Origin: Ahrensia kielensis DSM 5890
GTDB taxonomy: Bacteria > Pseudomonadota > Alphaproteobacteria > Rhizobiales > Rhizobiaceae
Direction: 5' to 3'
Assembly: GCF_000374465.1 (NCBI RefSeq)
Contig: NZ_KB894530.1
Span: 343,179 to 407,178 of the forward strand
DNA: 64,000 bases
The stretch's first letter is position 1. Each line of letters opens with the position of its first letter. The translations under genes and the position numbers were made by a program. The notes under the pieces are model-generated. The model made no database searches. It saw only the letters and a list, made by a program, of their open reading frames with translations, and was not told where the DNA came from. Below are positions 56,319 through 64,000 of this stretch, in pieces.

Positions 56319-56756
56319 ATGAAGAGAAACAAACGTATGAGTGAATACTTCCACGTCGTTATTACCTTGAAGTCTGATAAAACTAGGGCAATTTGTTTAT
56401 TTAGTGATCTATCGATAAGAGAATTAAAAAGTTGCTTCCTGCGTCCTTATGCAAAGAATTCGACAATAATTTCTGGAAATAAACTTTTTGCGTTTTCAGA
56501 TATCCATTATATTTATATTGTGAAGACTGAAAACGACAAAGAAACTAGCTTGCATCAACTTCAAAACTCTAGCAATGAATCCATTGATCGGCTGAACAGC
56601 GAATCGAAGAGTGCCTATTTTCTTTTAATGGGTTACGGATATAAAGATGAAGACCTTATCTATACGGGTGAAGACGTCACTAAACAGTATATATCAGAGC
56701 CTCCAGGCAGTGGAACAGCACTTTCCAAACTGATGAACGTTTTGCAGAACCCGTAG
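56319..56756 (+). CDS. Orphan N-terminal-type domain protein, resembling the front part of TIR-like nucleotide-binding proteins
   Basis: The 145-residue protein (or 139 from the ATG at 56337) is AT-rich and unlike its neighbours in codon use. Its pattern VITLKSDKTRAICL, then SIRELKSCFLRPYAKNS, IISGNKLFAFSDIHYIYI, and late GEDVTKQYISEPPGSG, recalls a leader domain I remember from larger proteins that continue into a TIR-like nucleotide-binding domain. In those, a phrase like GEDVTDEFITGPPG ends the leader. Here the protein stops right after it, so the effector half is absent. It lies downstream of tRNA-Gln. The family link is from memory. Confidence 0.5.
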   Translation: MKRNKRMSEYFHVVITLKSDKTRAICLFSDLSIRELKSCFLRPYAKNSTIISGNKLFAFSDIHYIYIVKTENDKETSLHQLQNSSNESIDRLNSESKSAYFLLMGYGYKDEDLIYTGEDVTKQYISEPPGSGTALSKLMNVLQNP

Positions 56757-57149
56757 ATTGTTGCGCTGGAGGCCGGGCTGATACTGACAATAATAGCAGC
56801 GCTTTTCTGAGCATAGGCTTTCAGCTGGAGGATGAATGAACAAATACACGAAGGGCGCATCCGTAGTCACAGTTATTTATGTTGGAGCCATATACTGTTG
56901 ATTTTCAGCAGATTTTGACCCATTTTTTCATTTGAACCTGTCCCACCTAAGCAGGTGCAACTAGCTACGGGTAAAAAGCTTTTCGCATTGAAGGTGGATC
57001 AGGACGTAACGGCAAACTGGATCAATCTCACCCGACAATCAACACCTAGTAGGCAGATGAGGGATTGTATTTGAAGCTCTAATGCCCATTTGCAACGAGG
57101 AAGCGGCGGGCAATGCGATCTGCTGCTTAATGCACAAAGGATTTAGAAT
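56757..57149. other. Intergenic region with no recognisable feature
   Basis: About 390 bases lie between the orphan domain gene and the oxidoreductase gene. I found no convincing open frame, hairpin with T-run or RNA. It contains no visible continuation of the truncated domain protein in any frame I checked by eye. Confidence 0.5.
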
Positions 57150-58079
57150 ATGAAAGCCGCTGTTTTTAATACATATACAGGCCCAGTCGAGATAATTGAT
57201 GTGCCGGTCCCTGAACTTGCCGCGGACTCAGTTTTGATCGATGTACATGCCGCTAGTATAAACCCGATCGATAATATTTTACGTGAAGGTTACCTAAAGG
57301 ATATGATCCCGCTGACGTTTCCCCATGTGATGAGCTACGATGTTAGCGGTGTTATCACTGCTGTTGGCACTGATGTAACGGGTTTCAAGACTGGCGATGC
57401 AGTCTTCGCGCGCGCCCACCAAGAAGATGCAGGTGCACTTGCCGAAGTTGCACGTGTCAAAGCCAGCGCACTAGCACTCAAACCTGCTAACCTTAGCCAC
57501 TTAGAGGCTGCGTCAATTCCGCTGGCAGGTCTGACCGCTTGGCAGGCATTGATCGACAAGGCAGATCTCAAACATGGCCAGAAGGTGCTGATCCACGCAG
57601 GATCGGGCGGCGTTGGCACACTGGCTATTCAGATCGCTAAATACTTAGGAGCGCTTGTTGCGACAACTGTTAGCGCGCGCAATTCAAAATTGGTAAGCTC
57701 ATTGGGTGCTGATGTCGTGATCGACTACAAGGAACAGGACTTTACCGAGGTCATCGCAGATTATGATGTAGTATTTGACATGTCTGGCGGCGAAGTCATG
57801 GAAAACTCATTCAAGGTGCTCAAAAAGGGCGGACATCTTGTGTCAATCAAGGGGCAAGATACGGATGATTTAGCAACCAAATATGGCGTGTCTTTTGATT
57901 GGTTCTTTATGGAGCCCAATGGCGACCAGCTAACTAAGCTGGCAGACATGACCACTAAGGGCACGCTGAAACCGGTTATTGACAGCACCTATGCGTTTAC
58001 CGACGCAGCGAAGGCCTATGATAAATTGGCTGAGGGCCATGCCGTCGGTAAAATCGTCATCGATATGAAAGCTGCCTGA
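57150..58079 (+). CDS. NADP-dependent alcohol dehydrogenase/quinone oxidoreductase (MDR superfamily)
   Basis: The 309-residue protein is a zinc-free medium-chain reductase: an N-terminal GroES-like domain (SINPIDNILREGYL, FPHVMSYDVSGVITAVG, FKTGDAVFARAH) and a Rossmann domain with VLIHAGSGGVGTLAIQIAKY. No structural zinc cysteines are seen. It should reduce quinones or activated carbonyl compounds with NADPH. The ATG at 57150 lacks a strong Shine-Dalgarno. It stands alone after the tRNA-associated patch. Confidence 0.9.
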   Translation: MKAAVFNTYTGPVEIIDVPVPELAADSVLIDVHAASINPIDNILREGYLKDMIPLTFPHVMSYDVSGVITAVGTDVTGFKTGDAVFARAHQEDAGALAEVARVKASALALKPANLSHLEAASIPLAGLTAWQALIDKADLKHGQKVLIHAGSGGVGTLAIQIAKYLGALVATTVSARNSKLVSSLGADVVIDYKEQDFTEVIADYDVVFDMSGGEVMENSFKVLKKGGHLVSIKGQDTDDLATKYGVSFDWFFMEPNGDQLTKLADMTTKGTLKPVIDSTYAFTDAAKAYDKLAEGHAVGKIVIDMKAA

Positions 58080-58344
58080 CCGTTACTGTAACTTTTTTAG
58101 TCTAAATTCGGTGCTGGCGCTAAGCTGGCACCGATCTTCATCGACGACTTTATCCGAGAATATTAAAGCTAAAGAGTGCTTTATCACAGGCAGGCCGCAT
58201 AACGTTGCGGCCGGCTTCGCGCAGCACAACTCCTGTGCTTCCCAATATTGGGTCTCTGGAATATCCTTCGTGGTTAAGGCTCAAGCGAAAAATGTTCCGC
58301 TTGAGAGAATTATTAGTTATATCAATAACTTATCTTTAATCCCG

Positions 58345-59154
58345 TTATGAGATCGAATTTCTCGCAACTCTTAAATTTTCGCGTGTCCATTCGATTTCAC
58401 GATCATAAACTTCTTTTGGACTACCCTCATAAGGTAACCAATGCTCTACGATGAGGCTCATATCGGACAGTTGATCTTTTAAAGCATCAAACACAAAACC
58501 TATATCCGTACGGCCTTGCCCAAGCGGACGTCCAGAAATGGTAAATCCAGCACCATAAAAATCCGGAATTATATCGTAATCTTTTAAATGAAGATTGATC
58601 GTGAATGGAGCCAGAAGCTTGATCGTCTCTTCTGGCCACTCTTTTGCGCAAATCGAATTTGCAACATCGAGGCAGACCCCAAGGCAATCGTCATTGACCG
58701 CTTCAAGTAATGTCACCATCCGTTGGGATGGATAGTTAAAGTGGTTTTCAATAGCGATCTTGCAACCAATTTCCCGCGCAGTAGCAAGCAGTGGCCGAAA
58801 TGCAGCCGCCAAATCCTCTATAGAAGTCGCGGCATCTTCACCGTCCAGCGCTATGCGTAAAATGGGAGCGTTAATCCGTTTGGCAATATCCAAATACACA
58901 CGAACTTGTTCCGCATCAAAAGACTGTGTGCCCAGCTCCAAAATCACATTGTGTTGACGCGCCTTTTCAGCCAGCGCATCAATTTCTTCAATGGATAGTT
59001 TATCTAACGGCAGATTGTCCGCATATTGCACAACAGCGCAACCTTCAGAAATACCAAAATCTAAAACATCCATCGCTGTCATTGGTTTTTCGGGCACACG
59101 ATCTTTGTGCCCGATTGACCAACGGAAGCAATAAGTTCCAAGTCCTATTTTCAT
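58345..59154 (-). CDS. Sugar phosphate isomerase/epimerase (TIM barrel), first
   Basis: The 269-residue protein has the AP endonuclease 2-type barrel with probable metal ligands in ELGTQSF, AIENHFNYPSQ, LGVCLDVANSIC, NLHLKDYDI and VEHWLPYEG. The family includes xylose isomerase-like and inositol or keto-sugar epimerases. It is the last gene of the minus-strand locus and overlaps the second isomerase gene by 4 bases. The exact substrate is unknown, but its presence with a TRAP transporter suggests catabolism of an imported sugar or sugar acid. Confidence 0.87.
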   Translation of the reverse strand: MKIGLGTYCFRWSIGHKDRVPEKPMTAMDVLDFGISEGCAVVQYADNLPLDKLSIEEIDALAEKARQHNVILELGTQSFDAEQVRVYLDIAKRINAPILRIALDGEDAATSIEDLAAAFRPLLATAREIGCKIAIENHFNYPSQRMVTLLEAVNDDCLGVCLDVANSICAKEWPEETIKLLAPFTINLHLKDYDIIPDFYGAGFTISGRPLGQGRTDIGFVFDALKDQLSDMSLIVEHWLPYEGSPKEVYDREIEWTRENLRVARNSIS

Positions 59155-60110
59155 AGTAACGCCTTGATCAAATCACGATAAGTGTTCTGAGGACGGCCAC
59201 CTTTAATAAGTTGCTGGATCTTGTCCTTACCAATTTTATCAAGAAGAGAATCGAGATCTTCCATGATCTCAAATGTTGACGCAATTGCCTCAACATTATC
59301 ACCCGAACGCGTGAATACATCATACGCAACCCAGCCATCATAGCCAATTTCACGCATGTAATGCAGAGTTTCTAGCGTTTCCCAAAGGTGCACGGATGCA
59401 GGAAGCATATCCCAATCGGCACCGCGATCATTGTCATTAAAGTGAATGTAGAAAAGGCGGCCAGCTTCATTCGCCACTGCAATTTCTGCACCAGGGCTTT
59501 CACCAGCAATTAGTGCATGGCCGACATCCATCGTTACGCCAACGTGCTTGGCGCCAACCCGGTCACAGAAATGCAGAGTGCGGCCCATAGACGGCAAGAT
59601 AATATGGTTCTTAGATTCATACGCTTTGTACTCGATGCAAATTTTAATGTCATCGCGATGCGCTGCAGCTTGTTGAAAGCACTCAATCATCCAACGCCAT
59701 TGTTTGATATGATCAACTTGGAATGCATAATCCCAGCCATCAATAAGCGGGCACACTGTGATCATTTCAGCACCAAGGTCTGCAGCCAAATCCATAGCTG
59801 TGATCAAATATTGTGTTGCTTCTTGGCGAATAGCGGCATCAGGATTTGTGAAGGAACCATCGCGGAATTTGTCTTCTGTCTTCACGTTTACATTGACTGC
59901 AGATACAGCCAAACCGCTTTCCTTCATTGCTTTGGCACCAGAACCGTCATGCCCCAAATCTTGCGGGTAAACCGGTTCAACACCATGAGTACGTGGAATT
60001 GATTTAGCGATAGACAGACGCTCTTCGAAAGTGCGGTCTACCTGAAATTGGTGGAAGCGATCACGATAACCACCAATTGTGCCGAGAAGTATTGAGTTTT
60101 TATAAGACAT
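59151..60110 (-). CDS. Sugar phosphate isomerase/epimerase (TIM barrel), second
   Basis: The 319-residue protein begins MSYKNSILLGTIGGYRDRF, with AAAGGA upstream. Probable ligands lie in ICIEYKAYESKNH, GVTMDVGHALIAGE, FYIHFNDNDRGADWD and AYDVFTRSG. It differs from its neighbour and has an extra C-terminal helix ending in KGGRPQNTYRDLIKALL, reminiscent of L-rhamnose isomerase-like members. It lies 16 bases downstream of the TRAP permease gene and is coupled to the first isomerase. Confidence 0.87.
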   Translation of the reverse strand: MSYKNSILLGTIGGYRDRFHQFQVDRTFEERLSIAKSIPRTHGVEPVYPQDLGHDGSGAKAMKESGLAVSAVNVNVKTEDKFRDGSFTNPDAAIRQEATQYLITAMDLAADLGAEMITVCPLIDGWDYAFQVDHIKQWRWMIECFQQAAAHRDDIKICIEYKAYESKNHIILPSMGRTLHFCDRVGAKHVGVTMDVGHALIAGESPGAEIAVANEAGRLFYIHFNDNDRGADWDMLPASVHLWETLETLHYMREIGYDGWVAYDVFTRSGDNVEAIASTFEIMEDLDSLLDKIGKDKIQQLIKGGRPQNTYRDLIKALL

Positions 60111-60126
60111 AATAATCCTTTAGATG

Positions 60127-61416
60127 TCAGAAATTATAAAATTGTTTGGGAATGAACAGGACAATTTCAGGGAACAGAGTGATGAGCGTCAGCACAACCA
60201 ACTGAACCAAGAGAAACGGGAAAATTGCCTTGCAGATCTGAGTGATCGATATATCAGCGATCCCGCTTGCAATGTATAAAGAGAGCCCTACAGGCGGCGT
60301 GACGGTGCCAATCATCAAGTTCACAGTCATCATCACACCGAAGAAGACTGGATCGATACCGAATGACGTAACCACTGGTAACAGCACCGGTGTGAAAACG
60401 ATAATTGCTGAACCACCATCTAAAAAGCAGCCTGCTATAAGCAACAGAATGTTAATAACGAGCAATAAAATGAGAACATTGGTAATGTGATCTGAAAACC
60501 AATCAGACAAAAGAAGTGGAAGTTGCTCAATTGTCAGCACGTACCCTACGAGGTTCGCTACACCGACAATTACCATTACCACTGCCGTGTTAAGCCCTGC
60601 AGAATAAAACAGTTCAGGCAATTGGCTAAAGCTCAATTCACGGTACCAGAAGAGGCCAACGAGCAGTGCATATACTGTTGCCACCACAGCAGCTTCTGTA
60701 GCTGTGAAAACACCGCCTAAGATACCACCAACGATGATGATAGGCATCACAAGTGCGCCAGCAGCAGCAATAAAAGACTTCCATAAACCAGCGTAAGTAA
60801 ATGGTTCAGCTTCTATGTCCCAGTTGCTTCTTTTTGCTTTTGTATAAATCAACACCATCAAGCCGATTGTCATCATAAGGCCAGGAATAATCCCCCCCAT
60901 GAAGAGCGCGCCAATCGACACGCCGGACACGACACCATACAGCACCAAAGGAATGGATGGCGGAATGATCGGCCCAATCACACCTGATGCGGCTACGACT
61001 GCGGCAGAAAATGATGCGTCGTATCCACGGCGCTTCATCATAGGGATCATCGTTGAGCCAATGGCCGTTGTATCGGCAACTGCAGAACCTGATATCCCTG
61101 CAAATATCGTTGATGCGATCACAGCAACATGACCAAGCCCGCCGGAAATCCAGCCCACAAGGTAGGATGAAAAATTGACAAGCCGCCGCGAAATACCGCC
61201 ATGTTCCATCAACGCTCCAGCCGCCATAAAGAAAGGGATAGCCAGCATTGGAAAGCTGTCTAAGCCTGCATAGACGCGCTGCATAACCAATTGTGGAGAC
61301 AACAAATCGATAGATGCAAGAACCACCATGGCTGCAGCACCAAGACTGAATATAATTGGTGTTCCGAGAAGTAAAAGAACAAAAAAGACGCCAAAAAGTA
61401 GAACTAAAGAGCTCAT
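60127..61416 (-). CDS. dctM: TRAP transporter large permease (DctM)
   Basis: The 429-residue protein has about twelve membrane helices, with the DctM pattern FFVLLLLGTPIIFSLGAAAM, GISGSAVADTTAIGSTMIP, GVIGPIIPPSIPLVLYGVVSG and MIGTVTPPVGLSLY. It forms the sodium-coupled channel of a TRAP system. Its start overlaps the DctQ stop by 4 bases (ATGA). Confidence 0.95.
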   Translation of the reverse strand: MSSLVLLFGVFFVLLLLGTPIIFSLGAAAMVVLASIDLLSPQLVMQRVYAGLDSFPMLAIPFFMAAGALMEHGGISRRLVNFSSYLVGWISGGLGHVAVIASTIFAGISGSAVADTTAIGSTMIPMMKRRGYDASFSAAVVAASGVIGPIIPPSIPLVLYGVVSGVSIGALFMGGIIPGLMMTIGLMVLIYTKAKRSNWDIEAEPFTYAGLWKSFIAAAGALVMPIIIVGGILGGVFTATEAAVVATVYALLVGLFWYRELSFSQLPELFYSAGLNTAVVMVIVGVANLVGYVLTIEQLPLLLSDWFSDHITNVLILLLVINILLLIAGCFLDGGSAIIVFTPVLLPVVTSFGIDPVFFGVMMTVNLMIGTVTPPVGLSLYIASGIADISITQICKAIFPFLLVQLVVLTLITLFPEIVLFIPKQFYNF

Positions 61417-61931
61417 GATTCATCACCTATAATGGCTTGGCGGGTATGCTTAATCATGACAACGAATAGCCAGATCATCATGAGCGTTACGGAAATGAGA
61501 ATAATTCCAAAAACGACGCCCATAGGAAATTGTAAGCTAGGCGTGCGCTGATCCCATTCTCTTATTAGAGTAGCGTATCCGCCTCGCATCAAATAGTAGC
61601 TACAAATCAAGCCAACCAAGGAGGCAAGAACCGCAGCAACATGCTGCAGCCGCCCCTGAAGCATCTCCGTAAATATTGTTACAGTTAGATGCTGTTCGCG
61701 GCGCGCTAAAATAGCAGCTCCTAAAAAGACAATGCAGATAAACAGTAATCTTGCGACTTCCTCAGACCAGCCCAATGAGAATGAAAATATATAGCGGGAT
61801 GTGATCTGTAGAAAAACGACCAACACCATTCCCGCCATTCCTAGAATGATAGACCATTTCATACAGGAGATGATCGCTTCTTCGACGCGCACGAGCGCGC
61901 CGAAGAATTTGTTCTTATTTAAAGAAACCAT
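61413..61931 (-). CDS. dctQ: TRAP transporter small permease (DctQ)
   Basis: The 172-residue protein has four membrane helices with the DctQ signature ITSRYIFSFSLGWSEEVARL and REQHLTVTIF. It is the small membrane subunit of the transporter and lies 5 bases from dctP and overlapping dctM. Confidence 0.93.
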   Translation of the reverse strand: MVSLNKNKFFGALVRVEEAIISCMKWSIILGMAGMVLVVFLQITSRYIFSFSLGWSEEVARLLFICIVFLGAAILARREQHLTVTIFTEMLQGRLQHVAAVLASLVGLICSYYLMRGGYATLIREWDQRTPSLQFPMGVVFGIILISVTLMMIWLFVVMIKHTRQAIIGDES

Positions 61932-61936
61932 TGCCG

Positions 61937-62926
61937 TTAGCCATCATCGCGAACGGCATCAATAAGTTCCATCCAGCGCTTTGCGCCATCACCAAACTCT
62001 TTGATTGCATCTTCCCGCAATGGTGCAACTTTAGCAGCAAAAGCATCGCGGTCAGGCCGTGTAACTTTCATACCTTCTTTTTCTAATTCAGAAAGCAGAG
62101 AGGCATCGTCGGCAGCAACTTTTGCACGCTGCACCACAGCAGCATCAAGAACGGCTTGGCGAATAATATCTTGATATTCAGGTTTCACCTTCTCCCATAG
62201 GTCCTCAGAATAAAGAACCATGTGCGTTAGGTGAAGATGACCTGTCAAAGCCAGATGTTCATTTACTTCCGAAAATTTGGCATTGTAGATATTGGAAAGT
62301 GGGTTTTCTTGTCCATCAACAACACCCTGCTCCATTGCCGTATATAATTCGTTGAACGCCATTGGCGTCGCATTGGCGCCCATCATTTCTAGGGTACGCA
62401 AATGATAGGTGGATTTAGGTGTTCGAATTTTAAGACCTTGAAGATCGTCAGGACCATTAATGGCAGTCTTTGAATTTGTTAGGTGGCGCATACCAGCTTC
62501 AAAATAGCCGAGCAACTCAACGCCATGTTCTCCAACCTTGGCCGCAACCTCTTCTCCAAGTTCTCCAGCAAACGCGCGGAATGAATGCTCGCGGTCCTTA
62601 AAAAGATAACCAATTTCAAGCGCACCCATTTCAGGCACCCAAGAGCCGAAAAATCCGGTCGTAACCCAAGTCATTTCCAACGTACCAGAGCGCAACTGCT
62701 CAACCATTTCGCGCTGGTTTCCCAGCTGGCTATCGGTAAAAACGCGCACTTCAATGTCACCGTTAGAACGCTCTTCAACAAGGCGCTTAATTTCTCGTGC
62801 ACCAACATTTTCAGGGTGATCCCCCGGCGAAACAGTACCGATCTTCATGACCAATTCTGCAGCGAATGCTGGTCCTGCCATTGCAGTTGCTGCGAGTAAC
62901 GCAACACTAAATATCTTGAGTTTCAT
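61937..62926 (-). CDS. dctP: TRAP transporter substrate-binding protein (DctP)
   Basis: The 329-residue protein has a signal peptide ending AFA near residue 22 and the DctP fold: IGTVSPGDHPENVGAREIK, the conserved arginine in GLKIRTPKSTYH, and VVDGQENPLSNIYNAKF. The arginine normally binds a carboxylate, so the ligand is probably a sugar acid or another organic acid. GGGAGGAAG precedes the ATG. The GntR regulator ends 46 bases upstream, so the transporter may be transcribed from the same promoter. Confidence 0.94.
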   Translation of the reverse strand: MKLKIFSVALLAATAMAGPAFAAELVMKIGTVSPGDHPENVGAREIKRLVEERSNGDIEVRVFTDSQLGNQREMVEQLRSGTLEMTWVTTGFFGSWVPEMGALEIGYLFKDREHSFRAFAGELGEEVAAKVGEHGVELLGYFEAGMRHLTNSKTAINGPDDLQGLKIRTPKSTYHLRTLEMMGANATPMAFNELYTAMEQGVVDGQENPLSNIYNAKFSEVNEHLALTGHLHLTHMVLYSEDLWEKVKPEYQDIIRQAVLDAAVVQRAKVAADDASLLSELEKEGMKVTRPDRDAFAAKVAPLREDAIKEFGDGAKRWMELIDAVRDDG

Positions 62927-62972
62927 ATCGACTTCCTCCCGTTAAATTGAAATTTGGATACGAATTATTGGC

Positions 62973-63680
62973 TCATATCCCAGCGCTCATTTTGAGCGTC
63001 GTATTCGCGAGACCACTTGTATGGTGCTCAATAATGGCGAGCATTTCCTCTGTGGTCCTATCCCAGTGCTGGCGATATAATCTCTCCAACGCTTGAGAAT
63101 CTCGATTGAGCAGAGCTTCGTACATCTGCCGGTGCTCTACTGTGGATTGCATAGGTAAATCGCGGATATGCAGCACGAAATAACGTGCCCGGTCCGTTAG
63201 CCCCCGCTGCGCATGATACATATCGGCCAAGCGCTTATTCCCGCATTTATCAACGACAGCAAAGTGACATCGCGTATCAGCAAGCACCCAAGCATCGCGA
63301 TCTTTAGCTTGCATCGCGCGCTCCATCTCTTCGACGGCGCCTTTTATGATAGCCAAAACCTCATCACGGTTTTCACTCTTGGCGATCAGCAGAGCCGCCT
63401 CCAGTTCCAAAGCTTTGGTAACTTGGTGAATATCGCGAACATCTTCCAAGCGTAGCGGCATAACTCTCATGCCTTTACGTGGAACGATCTGAACAAGCTG
63501 TTCCAACTGCAAACGCAAAATTGCTTCGCGAACAGGCGTTCGGCTGAGATCGAACTTCTCACATAACTCGCGATCAGACCAAAGCGATTCAGAGACGAGA
63601 ACATTCGTCAGCACTGCGCGGCGCAGAACGTTATAGGCCTTATCGGCAAGGGAACTTGTATTGGTGATATCTGTTTTCAT
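62973..63680 (-). CDS. GntR family transcriptional regulator (FadR/FCD subfamily)
   Basis: The 235-residue protein has an N-terminal winged helix (RELCEKFDLSRTPVREAILR) and a C-terminal all-helical FCD effector domain with DTRCHFAVVDKCGNKRLADM and the metal-type histidines in STVEHRQMYEALLNRD. FCD regulators usually bind sugar acids or other organic acids and repress uptake genes. A perfect palindrome overlaps its start codon, indicating autoregulation. It is the first gene of the TRAP/epimerase locus. Confidence 0.93.
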   Translation of the reverse strand: MKTDITNTSSLADKAYNVLRRAVLTNVLVSESLWSDRELCEKFDLSRTPVREAILRLQLEQLVQIVPRKGMRVMPLRLEDVRDIHQVTKALELEAALLIAKSENRDEVLAIIKGAVEEMERAMQAKDRDAWVLADTRCHFAVVDKCGNKRLADMYHAQRGLTDRARYFVLHIRDLPMQSTVEHRQMYEALLNRDSQALERLYRQHWDRTTEEMLAIIEHHTSGLANTTLKMSAGI

Positions 63681-63708
63681 GTTTTATGTAATATATTACA
63701 TAAAACAT
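63679..63708. promoter_or_regulatory. 30-bp perfect palindrome, probable GntR operator
   Basis: Both arms read ATGTTTTATGTAATA inwards, making a perfect dyad. It contains GntR/FadR-type half-sites (ATGTAAT/ATTACAT) and includes two bases of the GntR start codon at its left edge. Binding there would block GntR expression and probably the whole locus. Confidence 0.8.
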
Positions 63709-63764
63709 CGTGTAAACCCCCCATTAGGAATCCACATTCAAATTCCAATCAAGTCATTGTTATA

Positions 63765-64000
63765 TCAATAGAATTTGTATTCCGTTATTTCTTTATAAGA
63801 CATATCGGGGGTAAGTTTCGCGCTTGGGAAACTAACGTTATTAGGCGCATCAGGCCAATTTTGCGCTTCTAAACAAAGCCCCGAACACGGGCCATAGGAC
63901 TGACCATCAAGGCCACCGCCAACAGTTGGGATTTTATATCCATTGTAGAAATGCAATCCGGTTTGCGTAGTCCATACTTCCATAGTGGGGCTATCTGGCG
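63765..64000 (-). CDS. C-terminal part of an aldose-1-epimerase-like protein, cut by the window edge
   Basis: The frame is open to the right edge, and about 78 residues are visible. Motifs are MEVWTTQTGLHFYNGYK, GPCSGLCLEAQNWPDAPNN and the ending SYKEITEYKFY, as in galactose mutarotase C-termini, where a glutamate in the LEAQNWP stretch is catalytic. Such enzymes interconvert sugar anomers after import. The start and promoter lie beyond the window. It may belong to the same carbohydrate locus. Confidence 0.83.
   Translation of the reverse strand, partial: PDSPTMEVWTTQTGLHFYNGYKIPTVGGGLDGQSYGPCSGLCLEAQNWPDAPNNVSFPSAKLTPDMSYKEITEYKFY

Noticed and set aside
58193-58212. Hairpin GGCCGC/GCGGCC after the oxidoreductase gene
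   Set aside because: It is short, far (over 110 bases) from the stop and has no T-run, so I did not call it a terminator.

Overview
The window looks like a chromosomal segment of an alphaproteobacterium of the Hyphomicrobiales (rhizobial) type, probably a marine or free-living member with moderate GC. The evidence is gene content and order: a histone-deacetylase-like gene abutting xseB, tlyA followed by an RNA methyltransferase, glyQ and glyS split by lemA and a DUF2207 gene, a separate F0 ATP synthase operon (atpI-atpB-atpE-b'-b), a BacA/SbmA homologue, a MoaB - glycosyltransferase - PA0069-type radical SAM - rnhB series, and RlmE overlapping a Ppx/GppA protein. These assignments come from reading motifs; no database search was run.

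Region by region. Positions 1-9300 hold the tail of an unidentified gene, the deacetylase-like hydrolase, xseB, a small exported protein, two RNA methyltransferases, an SMR pump, a crotonase/acyl-CoA dehydrogenase pair, a GH25-type hydrolase and an S49 peptidase. Positions 9300-16000 hold glycyl-tRNA synthetase alpha and beta genes with lemA, DUF2207 and a VOC gene between them. Positions 16000-31100 carry housekeeping genes: tsaC, an FAD-linked oxidase, ubiA, purD, a GST, a tRNA methyltransferase, polyprenyl diphosphate synthase, a TPR protein, ispE, moaB, a radical SAM protein and rnhB. Positions 31100-38900 run on the minus strand: the F0 operon, a cell wall hydrolase, der with its TPR partner, and bacA.

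Positions 39000-55900 mix housekeeping genes (guaA, guaB, rsmB, rlmE, Ppx/GppA) with accessory genes: MAPEG and MOSC proteins, TspO, an ABC transporter that has a binding protein and a permease but no ATPase, a divergent HxlR/SRPBCC pair around a perfect palindrome, and about 1 kb of gene-poor DNA with inverted repeats and one strong terminator. Positions 55950-57150 contain tRNA-Gln(CTG) followed by an AT-rich accessory patch with one small gene. From memory, that gene resembles the N-terminal domain of larger TIR-like nucleotide-binding proteins, but the effector half is missing. The right end (58345-64000) is a carbohydrate-uptake locus: a GntR regulator with a 30-bp perfect palindrome over its own start codon, a three-gene TRAP transporter, two TIM-barrel sugar isomerase/epimerases and the C-terminus of an aldose-1-epimerase-like protein.

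Most of the window is conserved housekeeping DNA. I see no CRISPR array, rRNA operon, intact prophage or insertion sequence. The best leads for something undescribed are the orphan domain next to tRNA-Gln, the TRAP/epimerase locus with its palindromic operator, the ATPase-less ABC operon with a hairpin over its ribosome binding site, and the gene-poor kilobase with a candidate small RNA terminator.
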